From assembly GCF_003473485.1 (NCBI RefSeq), contig NC_053045.1, forward strand, positions 42,078,494-42,142,493: DNA of 64,000 nucleotides, given 5' to 3'. Position numbers and translations under genes: made by a program. Below the pieces are notes generated by a model. It did no database searches, had not been told where the DNA came from, and was given only the letters and a program-made list of their open reading frames with translations. The stretch's first letter is position 1; every line of letters starts with the position of its first letter. The stretch comes from Medicago truncatula (taxonomy: Eukaryota; Streptophyta; Magnoliopsida; Fabales; Fabaceae). Below are positions 11,846 to 23,164 of the stretch, in pieces.

Positions 11846-14800
11846 TTAAGCTATCTTATAATGATAAATTTGAATGTTCTCCACCTTTTTCTTCTCGAAA
11901 TTGCTACTCTTTCTGTTGACAAGAAACTTTCCCCAATTGTATGGTCTGTATTTTGGAGGGTTTTCCTCATTTGTCAGCTCCTCGAGAGGTTTGACTACAG
12001 TGTCGTGTGCAGGGAAGAAAAAGAAGGGGATTGAAAACCTTTCTTTCTCAGAGTTAACCATCACTCTGTGTTCCACACTTTCATAAGCATCATTGCTCCA
12101 AACCTGCACAAACAAAACAACTCCAATAATCAAACAAAAATATCTAGATACATTATAACTGGAAGATGTCAGTATGTTAGATACTTCGACACATGTGGTA
12201 CATTATTACCGGTGTCAATGTCAGTGTTGTGTTTAGTTTGATGTCCGAATTTCATAGGCCCAAAGTACCTGAATGATATCACCAACATTGATAATGTAAG
12301 CATCTGGGGTAGGTTTCACAAGAACCCATTGTTGGTCTGATTTACGCTTCACTTCAAGTCCTCCAACCTCATCTTGGGCAAGAATAGTTAAGGCACCAGC
12401 ATCCTTGTGTCGTCCAACTCCAAGTGCTAGGTGAGGGTAAGGGCATGGAGGATAGTGGTTGAATCTAATAAAGCTAGTTTGATACTTGAAGAATTCTTCA
12501 AACCTCTTTGCTTCAAGTCCTAAGCTTAGAGCTATTAGCTCCAGCAACCTATATGCCAGCTTTTCCACCTCTTGAATATACTCTTCAAGTATAGCCCTGC
12601 TCATGTAGACATCAATTTTAAACACAACCCATTAAATTGAGCATCAATCTACCTTTGAATATTCTAAATGACCAAAAGAAAATGAAAAGTTCGTTTTTCA
12701 AATGAAATTATTCACTATTTATATTAATTATCAATCTTACAATTTGGGTTTTGAATAACTCAACCATAAAATCGGTTGTAAGGTGAGAAATGTTCACCTA
12801 TACACTTGAGTCACGCACGCACCTCCACACGAGACATGCGTGCCCAAAGTGACCCAATAAGGATTTGGATCCTCTACTGTTGGATTTGGATCCTCTACTG
12901 TTGCGTGTTGCAATTGTAGGGACCGTTAGATTTAGAGAAAGAAATTATATAATTGTTTTCTCTCTAAATCTAACGCCGTCGCAATCACAAATGTAAAGAT
13001 CCAAACATGACCAAATAAGTAATAACAAAGAATGATCCAAAGTATTTAAGGTAGACTCTCACATTATCATAAAATTTAGATTGAGTCTAACTCAAATCCA
13101 CAAATTCAACTTAGACGGTGTTGAATACTCACCACTTATGAACAAATTTTGGGTCTATCACGTCCAATCTGTTAACTTCTATCTAATTCATACATAACTG
13201 TCATATTTATAGAGATCAATTGCAACAAATTCCTAAGTCCTAACTACTGGACATAATTATTTACTATCAACCAGTGGCGGTGCCACATATAAATGCACTT
13301 GCATCCCCTGAGCTTTTAAAATTTGCACATGATTGCACTGTTTTATTAGTGCTTGAACCTCCTGATATTTTAAGGATGAACCTTCTCATATTTTAACATT
13401 GCAATTGAGCCAAACATTTTGCACCAATAACCCAAGTTTCTCTCACCCTATGAATGACACGAGTCTCACTTTTATGTTAGCACAACAGTATTTGCCTCAA
13501 CTAGAGATAATTGACTTCCTTTTTTATATAACTCTATTTTTTAAAAACCCAACTCTCTATTTGGTTTTTCCTATTACATTTGTTTTCTTTTATTTTCTTA
13601 TTAATAATTGTAATTATAATAATTGAATTCCTTCTAAAGTAAAAATGAAGTGTTTGAAGATAGAACACAAATCCTAAAAGTCTTTTAAGAAGCTTTTACC
13701 ACTAAATCAAGTATGTCGCAGAGTTTAATTCTTGCAAATATAATATATATTACTAAATATTTTATATTCTTTCATAACTTAATACTCCCACCATCCTAAA
13801 TTTTAACACGAAAAGTTCACTTTCTTTGTCCCAAATTTATAAATAAAATTGACAAATGTTTACCCTATTTAATCAAGTTGGTTTCAAATGTCATCTTTTC
13901 CAAATAAAATAAAATAAATCTTACTTATTCTCAATTTTCATGAACTCAAATGCAAGGTGTACCCAAATTACTCTCCCTCACATTTTTTTTCTGTAACCAA
14001 TAACTTATGTAATTTTTTTTTTTGAACAAGAATAACTTATGTAAATTATTTTTACTTCTTTCCATGAAACATATTTCAACACAAAATGTTATACACCAAA
14101 TTATTATGCTTTAGAATTATAAATTTATAATTTACACAAATTCTAACTTTCATTTGATAGATTTTGAAATTTATAATTTATACAAAATATGGAAAATATA
14201 AAAAATAATAATTAAACATTTATGCAAAAAAAATAGATATTTGATTGGAAAAAAATGACGAAAATTATAAATTTAGTAGTATAAATAAATGATAATTAAA
14301 AGAAAAAATAATTGCACAAAACTTTCATAGCTCTGGTAAAGTTGAAAGGTATGAACCCCCTACTTCAAGATCCTGGCTACGCCACTGCTATCAACACAAC
14401 CCAACATGAGACTTTCAACGATCAATGAATAATATATTAGTATGAATCAACTACCTGAATTGTGGAGGATATTGAGGTGATTGATTAGTCCATTGAATAA
14501 CACCATCATCATGTTCATCAGAACTCCGAGGAACTAATGTAGGATCTTGAGAAAGAAAATCAAACACTTCTTTCCAGTCTCTAACATTTTTGGTATGCTC
14601 TGTATCATAATAACCAGTAGGATTGACCTCATCTCTAGCAACCTTCTTCTTCTCCTCCAAACTCTGAGCAAAGAACAATCTAGAAGCTTCCTCAAGTCTC
14701 TGCCTTAGACTCAAAGGGACTCCATGGTTTGTGACTTGAAAGAAACCCCACTCCTTGCTTGCACTTCCAATCTCCTTCACCAAGTTTTCAATATCAGATG

Positions 14801-14924
14801 GATTTGGAACTGCATGGTGAAGAATTGGAGAGAGGTCAATTTCGGGAATTCCTTTGGCTTCGATGATGGAGAGTTTTGGTCTGTGTTCTTGCTCTTGAAC
14901 AAAAGCAGGGTCCACTTCTCCCAT
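11846..14924 (-). CDS. 2-ODD copy 3
   Basis: 351-residue 2-ODD with exons 14924-14455, 12596-12269 and 12103-11846. Splice sites and phases are identical to copies 2 and 4. The start is MGEVDPAFVQEQEHRPK. It has NHYPPCP, iron ligands H220, D222 and H278, R288-x-S290, and an intact NVGD loop before the exon 2/3 join. Its motifs are the least altered of the six, so it is a good reference for the family. Intron 1 is 1.86 kb because a hAT-type element (13272-14387) and a MITE (12862-13010) sit in it. A TATA-like TTAAATAAGAG lies on the minus strand near 15000. Confidence 0.92.
12862..13010. mobile_element. Short MITE in intron 1 of copy 3
   Basis: 149-bp inverted repeat. The internal arms read CCGTTAGATTTAGAGAAAG and its complement, and the ends both contain TTTGGATC. 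The flanks CCCAATAAG and CCAAATAAG could be a 9-bp target duplication with one mismatch. A 21-bp direct repeat (GGATTTGGATCCTCTACTGT plus one T) is doubled at 12861-12902. Confidence 0.55.
13272..14387. mobile_element. hAT-type non-autonomous element
   Basis: 1,116 bp bounded by CAGTGGCGGTGCCA on the left and the complement of CAGTGGCGTAGCCAGGATC on the right. It is flanked by a perfect 8-bp duplication, CTATCAAC (13264-13271 and 14388-14395). An 8-bp duplication with a CAGTGGCG terminus is characteristic of hAT elements. I see no transposase. A poly(T) micro-insertion (13999-14044) sits inside it and is therefore younger. Confidence 0.85.
13999..14044. repeat. Poly(T) micro-insertion inside the hAT element
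   Basis: An 18-nt insert (poly(T) then GAACAAG) lies between two perfect 14-bp copies of AATAACTTATGTAA. On the minus strand it reads CTTGTTC plus poly(A). Confidence 0.65.
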
Positions 14925-16012
14925 GGTTGTTTTGTTCTGTTGCTAGAGTTTGTGAATCAATAATGTTGAAGATGGTTAATTTTTTGTGTCTCTCTTATTT
15001 AATAGGTTGTTTCAAAAACATGACAAAAAACATAGTAAGTACGTACCTACTATTGTAAAGGTAAAATTGTAATTGTAATAGTGGAATCAACGTAGACGGC
15101 ATAATACATTGAATCTGGACTTATTTTAGCATATACCGTATGTAACCATTAAATGGTGTCCTCATCCTCATGTCACTCTTTAAACAAAAATTCATTTCAT
15201 TCAATAAATAATGTATATAGTTTATAATATAGATCACATGAATGTAAAATGTGAATTTTTATTTATTTTTTTTATTTATAATACTGACTTTATAGTAAGG
15301 TGTATATATTTTGTCCTTGGTTATTGAATGTAAGCAAAATTCATAATGTATTTGGAACAAATTTTAGTGTAAATACATTTTGATTTTTAGTTATATTTAA
15401 GATTGGAATGATTTTGTGTGTGTGTGAATTTACTAGTTTTCCAAATATATCAATGAATTTATTTGGACTTTTTTCTCTGTCTAAGTAAACTCATTGAATT
15501 GGAACTATACATAGCTTTGTGCTTTTTTTAATCAATACCCTCTTGTATATAAAAAAAAAAATTACGTAAGTAATTTTTCTGTGTAATTGGATTGGAAATC
15601 CGGACCTCTATTTAAGAGGAAAGATATCTCTTATCATATCATTTAAATATTCAATTTGTATGTTTGATTCATATCTTTTACAAGAATTGATTCTGTAATA
15701 TTTATGTACTTGTTTTATGTGGAATTATTTCTCTCTTTCTTTTATCAAAGAGAGTAGGGGGAATTATTTCTAATTTAATTAACAATAATTAATACACCAT
15801 CCGATCATTAAATGATGTATGTGGTCTATTTAATGAATGAATCTAAAAATCAAATTTTTACTTATATTAGTGACCGGAAGGTGTATAAAAAGTAACCGGA
15901 AGGTGTATAAAAGAAAGAAAGAATATCAACAAAAAAAAAAAAGCGAAAGAAACAAAAAGAAGCAAATAACATAGTTGTGTAAGATTTTAACTAAACATAT
16001 GTGTTAAAATTT
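14925..16012. other. Upstream region of copy 3 and AT-rich DNA
   Basis: Bases 14925-15010 are the probable leader and promoter of copy 3. Further right are scattered fragments of MITE-like phrases (TGATGTATGTGGTC near 15815, 'accggaaggtgtata' repeated near 15875 and 15897). No gene is seen. Confidence 0.4.
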
Positions 16013-16066
16013 GTCCCACGTCGGCGAGTTTAATAACAACATATAGTGGAGTAGTAGTTATAAAAG
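16013..16066 (+). promoter_or_regulatory. Plant snRNA-type promoter signature (USE plus TATA)
   Basis: GTCCCACGTCG matches the plant upstream sequence element RTCCCACATCG with one mismatch. A TATA box (TTATAAAAG, 16058-16066) starts about 34 bases after it, the spacing known for Pol II-type plant snRNA genes. The predicted transcript, starting near 16090, does not look like U1, U2, U4 or U5. The match could be chance or belong to a repeat. Confidence 0.35.
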
Positions 16067-17531
16067 AGCAGTGCATTTGTCCATCAGTATGGTCTGAGCT
16101 ACAGTTGTCTTAGCCTTAAAGTAGTACTGCTAGTTTTTTCCTTAGTAGTTTTAAGACAAACATGGTCTATAGTTTAATTTTAGTTCAATTTATATTTTTG
16201 AATAAATTAAAAGTTCAATATATATATTTTTGACAAAAACTTTTGAATTTTGTTACTGGAGCAATGAGTTGAACCTAACAAATTGAACCAAGTTGTTTGT
16301 GAATTTTAAACGAGCGGAACTGAGTTAAATAAAAGGTTCGTATCGAACTCGAATCAAGTTTCAAGATGAACCAATTCTTATCAATTTGAATCGAACTCGG
16401 ACGAGTTCGACTCGGTTCGACTCATTTTCAACCCTACTTACACTATAGAACTAATGTTGTAATCTATATATTGCAGTATTTAAACATAAATCGTAGACAG
16501 TAAATCAAAAGCGTGAAATTATAATACAAATGAACTGCAGTCGCTTTGTAGTAAAAAAAAAAAAAAAAAAAAAAAAAGGTTAATAGGGCACTCATGATGT
16601 GGTTTAGATAGATTTTAAGGTAAAAAACTTCTAATTCAAAGATAAAATTAGACAAGGTTTGAACAACTAATTAAAAACAACGACCGAACTAATTTAACTA
16701 AATGCGGTTTAATTTGTTAACTACGTTGAGCTAAGAGATAAGAAGTTAGAGTTTTTAGCTAAGTGAAGGGAAAAAAATAATCTACCAAATAATTTACTAG
16801 CATTTATCATTACGAAAAATGCAATTTAATTTGGCTCGAATTTTGAATATTTAAATTATAATTGTAAAAAATTATATTAATATTATAGAAAGTAGAAACA
16901 CAATAAAGTACAAGTTAGATATATTTTTTATCTCTGCAAAAAAAATCTGCACTATTGCTTAAAGCCTCAAACCAATTTTTTTTTAACTCTTAAATTCTTG
17001 AGCAGTTTTTTGTTGTTGTTGCAGACAAGTCCAGAACATTATAAAACGTGATCTTGGGATGTAGCAGAAAGCCTGAAACATTTCTACATTATGCAGAATT
17101 TGATACCGAACTAGCTCGCAAATTTCATCGTTACAATGTGGAGCATTTGGAAGTAGAGGAACAATAAGATTTGGAGCAATGAATCTAAAACCAGATACCA
17201 AGTATGTGACCGTGGTTTAGCTTTGCTGACAGGTTGAAAATGTTGAAATACTTTATAATCAACAAGAATCTCACCAAACCAAAATATATTAGCAACCAGA
17301 AACGTTAAAAACTAAATTTGAAGGCCTATATCAATTCAATATTTGAGATCAAACATAATGAACGGTAATAACTAAATTTTCTTTTATTCTGAGATAAAAT
17401 TCTTACATAATGCACACTAGTAATTTCAATACTAGCAAATTTGATTGCAGCCACTCACTCATTTCAGAAACACTGATCAATCTTTGGTTGTGTAAATGAG
17501 CTAAGTGATACATTTATTAAACTATCTTTCT
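16067..17531. other. Intergenic, mostly unrecognised
   Basis: Contains a 24-base poly(A) near 16553 and a 72-codon minus-strand frame (16983-17201) whose residues I do not recognise. From about 17233 onward the sequence is the 3' flank of copy 4, which is duplicated at 20199-20425 downstream of copy 5. Confidence 0.4.
17233..17460. repeat. 3' flank of copy 4, duplicated behind copy 5
   Basis: AAATGTTGAAATACTTTATA ... CAACAAGAATCTCACC ... GAGATCAAACATAATGAACG recurs at 20199-20425 in the same order. It shows that copies 4 and 5 arose by a tandem duplication that included at least 250 bases downstream of the stop codon. Confidence 0.8.
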
Positions 17532-18835
17532 CTACTGTAGCTTATAATGATAAATTTGAAGATTCTCCTCATCTTGTTTCTTGAAATTACTGTGTAATCT
17601 GTGGACAAAAAACTTACCCCATTTATATGGCTTATATTTTGGAGAGTTTTGCTTATTTGTAAGCTCCTCCAAAGGCTTGATTTCAGCATCATGTCCTGGA
17701 TTGAAGAAGAATGGAATAGAAAACCTCTCTTTCTCCTTGTTCACCATTACTCTATGCTCCACACTCTCATAGGCATCATTACTCCAAACCTGCAACAATA
17801 AACCCAAGTCTCTCGTTATTTTCTCGTGTCCTATATAATAGACCACATACTTCATTTATTGAATGAAACTGAAAAATGAACTTTTACTTATAATAGTGAC
17901 CGGATGGTGTATCTAGGTAAATTAGGTCAAATTAAAGTACCTGTGCCCAAAAAAAGTACCTGGATAATATCACAAACGTTGATAATGTAAGCATCTGAGG
18001 TAGGTTTCACAAGAACCCACTCTTGTGATGCTTTGTGCTTCACTTCAAGACCCCCAACATCATCTTGGGCAAGAATAGTTAAGGCACCAGCATCCTTGTG
18101 TCGCCCAACGCCGAGAGCTAGGTGAGGGTAAGGGCATGGAGGATAGTGGTTGAATCTAATAAAGCTAGTGTGATCTTTGAAGAACTCTTCAAACCTCTTT
18201 GCTTCAACTCCTAAGCTCAAAGCTATTAGCTCAAGCAACTTGTAAGCCAACTTTTCCATCTCTTCATTATACTCTTCAACTATAGCCCTGCTTATGTTCA
18301 CATAAATTTTAAAAATATACTTTTGAATAATCTAAATGGCGATTGAAGATGAAATATATAACTACCTGAAGTGTGAAGGGAATTGTGGGGATGGATTAGA
18401 CCATTGAATAAATTGATCATCGTTTTCATCAGAATTCAGAGGAACCAAAGTGGGATCGTTGGCGAGAAAATCAAGCACTTCTTTCCAGTCCCTAACATTT
18501 TTGGTGTGTTCTGTATCATAATAACCAGTTGGATTGATTTCATCTCTAGCAACCTTCCTCTTCTCCTCCAAACTCTGAGCAAAGAACAATTTAGCAGCTT
18601 CATCAAGTCTCTGCCTAAGACTCGAAGGGACTCCATGGTTTGTGACTTGGAAGAAACCCCACTCTTTGCATGCACTTCCAATTTCCTTCACTAAGTTTTC
18701 AATATCAGATGGATTTGGAACTTCATTGTGGAATATTGGAGAGAGGTCAATTACGGGAATTCCTTTGGCTTCAATGATTGAGAGTTTTGGTCTGTGTTCT
18801 TGCTCTTGAACAAAAGCTGGGTCTACTTCTCCCAT
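17532..18835 (-). CDS. 2-ODD copy 4
   Basis: 351-residue 2-ODD with exons 18835-18366, 18287-17960 and 17789-17532, all GT-AG. Introns are the shortest of the array (78 and 170 bp). The start is MGEVDPAFVQEQEHRPK. Iron ligands H220, D222 and H278 and R288-x-S290 are kept. One odd residue: the near-invariant glycine of the NVGD loop, just before the exon 2/3 join, is cysteine (NVCD, residue 262). The rest of the jelly-roll is close to copy 3. The leader has no clear TATA, whereas copies 3 and 5 have one. Confidence 0.9.
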
Positions 18836-19434
18836 GATGATGTTTTTCTGTTTGCTACTAGTTTGGTTTCTTGCGTTTCTCTTGTTTTTTAAGTGACAAA
18901 AAAATAAATTTGTAGGAAAATTTGCAAGAGCAAAACCAGTATTATCGAGTTATATATATACATTGAATCTAGACTAGTTTTAGAGCATATATGTGACTTT
19001 TCTCTCGTGCTTATTGTGAAAAATATGAACAAAAACTAATTTTATTACTTACTTCCTAAAAAAGAATATTAACTGAGCATTGACCAAATTAATCAAATAT
19101 TAACAAATTAATAATATTAGTAACGGTAGTCGGTAGTAATCTCACTTAATGCAATCATATCTCATATAACGTAGTTAGTTAGCATTAGTTACATGTGATG
19201 TCACTAACATTACTATATCATTTCATTGAATAAATGATGTTTATAGTTGATAATATAGACCTAGTATATCACTTATTCAATTAACCTAAAAAAATAAATT
19301 TTTGCTTATAATTATGATTGGAAATAATATTATTGAAAGACTTTGAATACAAAATATTGATAACTTGTCTTCTCTATTTGACCTATATTAAAAATGAAAT
19401 ACATAAATTATTCAATAAATATGAAAAATAATTT
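18836..19434. other. Upstream region of copy 4
   Basis: Likely promoter followed by AT-rich DNA with a worn MITE-like phrase near 19205-19320. No gene seen. Confidence 0.4.
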
Positions 19435-19560
19435 TTTTTATCAAGTGGATTAATGGGTAGGATTCACATTTAAAGTGAATAAGTTGGGTGTCAAGGGTTC
19501 AAACTCGACACATGCATATTACAGTGTATTGTTTGTATCAACTCAATAATGCTAATAAGG
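19435..19560 (+). mobile_element. SINE-like fragment
   Basis: Box A-like CAAGTGGATTAATGGGTAGG and box B-like AAGGGTTCAAACTC are followed by a tail with CAACTCAATAATG. A related sequence lies at 38640-38760. No clean target duplication is visible. Confidence 0.45.
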
Positions 19561-20452
19561 ACAATGAATCTTTATTTATAATTGAGATCAACATACTCTC
19601 ATATCATATCACTTGGATGGAACTCCAAATTACTAGGACTCCTTTCCCCTGAAAATTAGAGGGTTAACACCAAAAAAACAAATTTTTATATTTATAGACT
19701 TTTTTTTTTTTCCTTCCAATGGATACTTTTTCTTTTTCTGAGGGAAGTGGGTACTTACAAATAGGGATGAAGGAAGTATATTAATTTTGATTTCTATAAA
19801 AGTTTGTATATTTTTTAGAGCTTAATTAGTATAAGACGTAGTGTATAATAATTTTACAAATATTTTGCCATTTCTGTTAATTAATATGACAACTCATGTT
19901 TTTTGTATTCATGAATTGACCGATAACTTATCATTTGATGCATGTGTAAAACAATATACTAAGAGCATATACTAATTAAATTCATTTTATATTGAGTTGT
20001 TCCAAACAAAAAACGCACACACAGCTTATCAGGATACATTAGTCCACTATCAATTTTTTGTGTAAACTATTTTTTTACATTGTTGAACCATCACACTGCT
20101 TATCTCGCATTCCATATGTCAACCATGGGTATTTAAAATGAATGTAAGAGGTATTTAGGTTCCTAACAAAAATATGACAATTTTCTTTTGTCATAAGTTG
20201 TAAATGTTGAAATACTTTATAAACAACAAGAATCTCACCAAAAGATACAAGCAACCAGAGAGCTAAACACTAAATTTAAGACAAACATCAAATCAATTTT
20301 TGAGATCAAACATAATGAACGGTATTAACTTTATTGTCTTTTATTATGAGATAAATTGCATACATAATGCACCCAGTAATTCTAATACAAATTTGATTGT
20401 AGCCAGTTGCTCATTTTAGAAACACCGATCAATCTTTGGTTGTTTACATGAG
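19561..20452. other. Intergenic plus 3' flank of copy 5
   Basis: AT-rich DNA with no gene. Bases 20199-20425 duplicate the copy 4 3' flank at 17233-17460. Confidence 0.5.
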
Positions 20453-22500
20453 CTAAGTCATACATTTATTAAAATATCTTTCTCTAAGGTAGCTTATATA
20501 ATGATAAATTTGAAGATTCTCCTCTTCTTGTTTCTTGAAGTTACTGTTTGTTCTATGGACATAAAATTTACCCCATTTATAAGGCTTATATTTTGAAGGG
20601 TTTTGCTCGTTAATAAGCTCCTCCAAAGGCTTGATTTCAATATCATATCCTGGGTTGAAAAAGAATGGAATAGAAAATCTTTCTTTCTCCTTGTTCACCA
20701 ATGCTCTGTGCTCCACACTCTCATTGGCATCATTACTCCAAACCTGTAACAATAAACTCAAGTCTCTCGTTAAATCATTTTGGACATCCCAATGCACTCT
20801 ATGAAGTCTTGTCTTTGTAAACCGACAAACATTTTTCAGGATTTAAATCCGCGAAGTCAAGTGGAGAGCAATTTTACGATTTAAATATGACCTTCGAATC
20901 ATAAGGCAACGGCCTTAGCGTTGCGCTATGGCTATGTAAGTTTTGCGTACCTCTTGATGTGGTGATTCATTCTCAAATTATCATTCAAAATTCTATTTTG
21001 TTAATTTCTATATTTTTCTTTTATCAATAACTTCTATCAAGAATAGTAATACTAATTAAAGTTAAGCAATCCATAAAAGTGACTAAAACAAACACAGTAT
21101 AAAATTATGTCAAAAGTACCTGAATAATACCGCCAATGTTGATAATATACGGATCTCGGGTAGGTTTTACAAGAACCCGTTGTTGATCTGTTTTACGCTT
21201 CACTTCAAGACCTTCAACCTCATTTAGGGTAAGAATAGTCAAGGCACCAGCATCCTTGTGTCTTCCAAGGCCAAGAGCTAGGTGAGGGTAAGGGCATGGA
21301 GGATAGTAGTTGAATCTTATAAAGCTAGTTTGATACTTGAAGAATTCTTCAAACCTCTTTGCTTCAAGTCCTAAGCTTAAAGCTATAAGCTCCAATAACT
21401 TACGGGCCAGCTTTTCCATCTCTTCGATATACTCTTCAATTATAACTCTACTCATGTTGACATCAATTTTAAAAACAACCCATTAGTTTAAAAGTTAATC
21501 TACCTTTGAATACTCATTGAATTGAATTGCAATCCTAAATTATATTTTGACACAGAAATTGGACAAAAAAAATCAACAATAATTTATATGGTTAAAACAA
21601 TTCAAATATATTCTTAATTATGTTTGATGAATTAATCGTTCAAATTATTATAAAAATTTCTTGTCCGATTTTATGTCAAAATAACACAACTCAACGTTTA
21701 GGTCAGATCACACTCAATCCAACATGAGACTTCCAATTGTCAATGAAAATTGGTATAGATCTCTAACACATAAACACCTTTAAGATTAGGTGTGTTCGAC
21801 ATATGAACAGGTATCCTTAAAAATAAAAAATTATTTGTTTCCATAGACCCTAGATGCTCCTTAGACACTTCTATAAGGTTAAAGATGTGAGATGCAGTGA
21901 TGATCAATGACGACGAGTAAAGACATTAAATTTGATTGCTTCATTTTAATTTTTTGGTAGAAGATAGAACAACTTAAATGCACATAAATATTTTTAAGAG
22001 TGTTATATTATAGATTGAAGATGAAACAACTACCTGAAGTTTGAAGGGTATGGAGGTGTTGGATTACACCATTGAATAACTCGATCATCATTTTCATGAG
22101 GAGTGAGAGGAAAGAAAGGGTCATTGGTGTAAAAATCAAACACTTCTTTCATGTCTCTAACATTCTTGGTGAGTTCAGTGTCATAATAACCAGTTGGAAT
22201 GATCTCATCTCTAGCAACCTTCTTCTTCTCCTCCAAACTCTGAGCAAAGAACAATCTAGCAGCTTCATCAAGCCTCTGCCTGAGACTCAAAGGGACTCCA
22301 TGGTTTGTGACTTTAAAGAATCCCCACGCTTTGCATGCACTTCCAATCTCCTTGACTAAGCTTTCAATAGCAGATGGATTTGGAACTTCATTGTGGAATA
22401 TTGGAGAGAGATCAATTTCTGGAATACCTTTGGCTTCTATGAGGGAGAGTTTTGGTCTGTGTTCTAGCTCTTGAACGAAAGTTGGGTCTACCTCTCCCAT
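20453..22500 (-). CDS. 2-ODD copy 5, diverged and possibly decaying
   Basis: Exons 22500-22034, 21447-21120 and 20743-20453 join in frame to give 361 residues. HxD (H219, D221), H277 and R287-x-S289 remain, but many otherwise constant positions have changed: NHYPPCP is NYYPPCP, DEVGGLEV is NEVEGLEV, QQWVLVKPTPDA is QQRVLVKPTRDP, NVGD is NIGG, CKEWGFFQV is CKAWGFFKV and DWKEVFDF is DMKEVFDF. Two extra bases just before the usual stop shift the frame, so the common IYHYK ending becomes IYHYISYLRERYFNKCMT. The exon 2 acceptor is TAG instead of CAG. No internal stop is present, so a protein can still be made; reduced or altered activity is my inference. Confidence 0.75.
20838..20945 (-). mobile_element. 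SINE-like insertion in intron 2 of copy 5
   Basis: On the minus strand it reads CCATAGCGCAACGCTAAGGC (box A-like) with GATTCGAAGG and GATTTAAATCCTG downstream. A homologous sequence lies at the same place in copy 6 (23535-23665) but is absent from intron 2 of copy 4. Confidence 0.5.
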
Positions 22501-22568
22501 GGTGATGATTTTTCTGTTTGTTAGAGTTGATAAATCAGTAATGTTGAAGATGGTTTCTTGTGTTTTCT

Positions 22569-22577
22569 CTTATATAG
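22569..22577 (-). promoter_or_regulatory. TATA box of copy 5
   Basis: CTATATAAG on the minus strand, 69-77 bases upstream of the ATG at 22500, followed by an AGAAAACACAAGAAACCATC leader similar to those of copies 2 and 4. The aligned box is TTAAATAAG in copy 3 and TTGAATAAG in copy 2. Confidence 0.55.
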
Positions 22578-22644
22578 ATAGAGTATGTAGGCATAGTAGC
22601 GTAGCCATTGTAAGAAAGAAAGTCGTATGTATTTTTTTTGTGGT

Positions 22645-22708
22645 GGTTGAGGTTTGGATCCTGGACCTTAATATATTATCAATTGTCCATACCAACTGAG
22701 CTAACCTC
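22645..22708 (-). mobile_element. SINE fragment
   Basis: On the minus strand it has a box A (TTAGCTCAGTTGGTATGG) and a box B-like GGATCCAAACCTCAACC, followed by ACCAC and a short A tract. Truncated tRNA-derived SINE. Confidence 0.55.
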
Positions 22709-22925
22709 ATGAGAATAAAGTCGAACGTATTTAATAAAGTCACATATGTCGCATGAAAATTTGTACTTTTTTTTCTTCCTAAAGCAGCATAAAAGTTTAT
22801 CAGATCAAACGGTAAAGTTACACTTTATAAATGTAATTAACTCCAAATTTTATAGACAAAAAGTCTTTTTCATAATTAAAAAGTCTTTTAAAATCTCATA
22901 AAATCTTAATCCAATACATCCCCTT

Positions 22926-22963
22926 AATCTTTGATTGTAACCAAAAAAAAAAATCTTTGATTG
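22926..22963 (+). repeat. Poly(A) micro-insertion
   Basis: A 14-nt insert (TAACCAAAAAAAAA) lies between two perfect 12-bp copies of AATCTTTGATTG. Confidence 0.6.
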
Positions 22964-23164
22964 CGTACAAACATGGGCTAAGTGATTTTTTTTTAGAGAA
23001 ATGTTAATATGTGTTTTTAAGCCACATGTGAATGAAATTAAAAGTATAATTTGTTTTTAAACGTTTAAATATTGAATGCACAATTTCTAAGATAAATCTT
23101 TCACATTTAATTCCTTAACATATGCACTAAAAACATGACCATTATTTTGTTAAACTGTCTAGCT

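Larger units (their letters stand above)
22501..23164. other. Upstream region of copy 5
   Basis: Contains a TATA box on the minus strand (22569-22577), a SINE fragment and one micro-insertion. It ends at the 3' UTR of copy 6. No further gene. Confidence 0.5.

Noticed and set aside
16983-17201. 72-codon minus-strand frame as a gene fragment
   Set aside because: It has no recognisable motif, no plausible neighbouring exons and no similarity I can name.
20838-20945. tRNA gene on the minus strand
   Set aside because: The box A- and box B-like motifs are too degenerate and far apart, no cloverleaf closes, and the same sequence is in intron 2 of copy 6, so a SINE-like repeat fits better.
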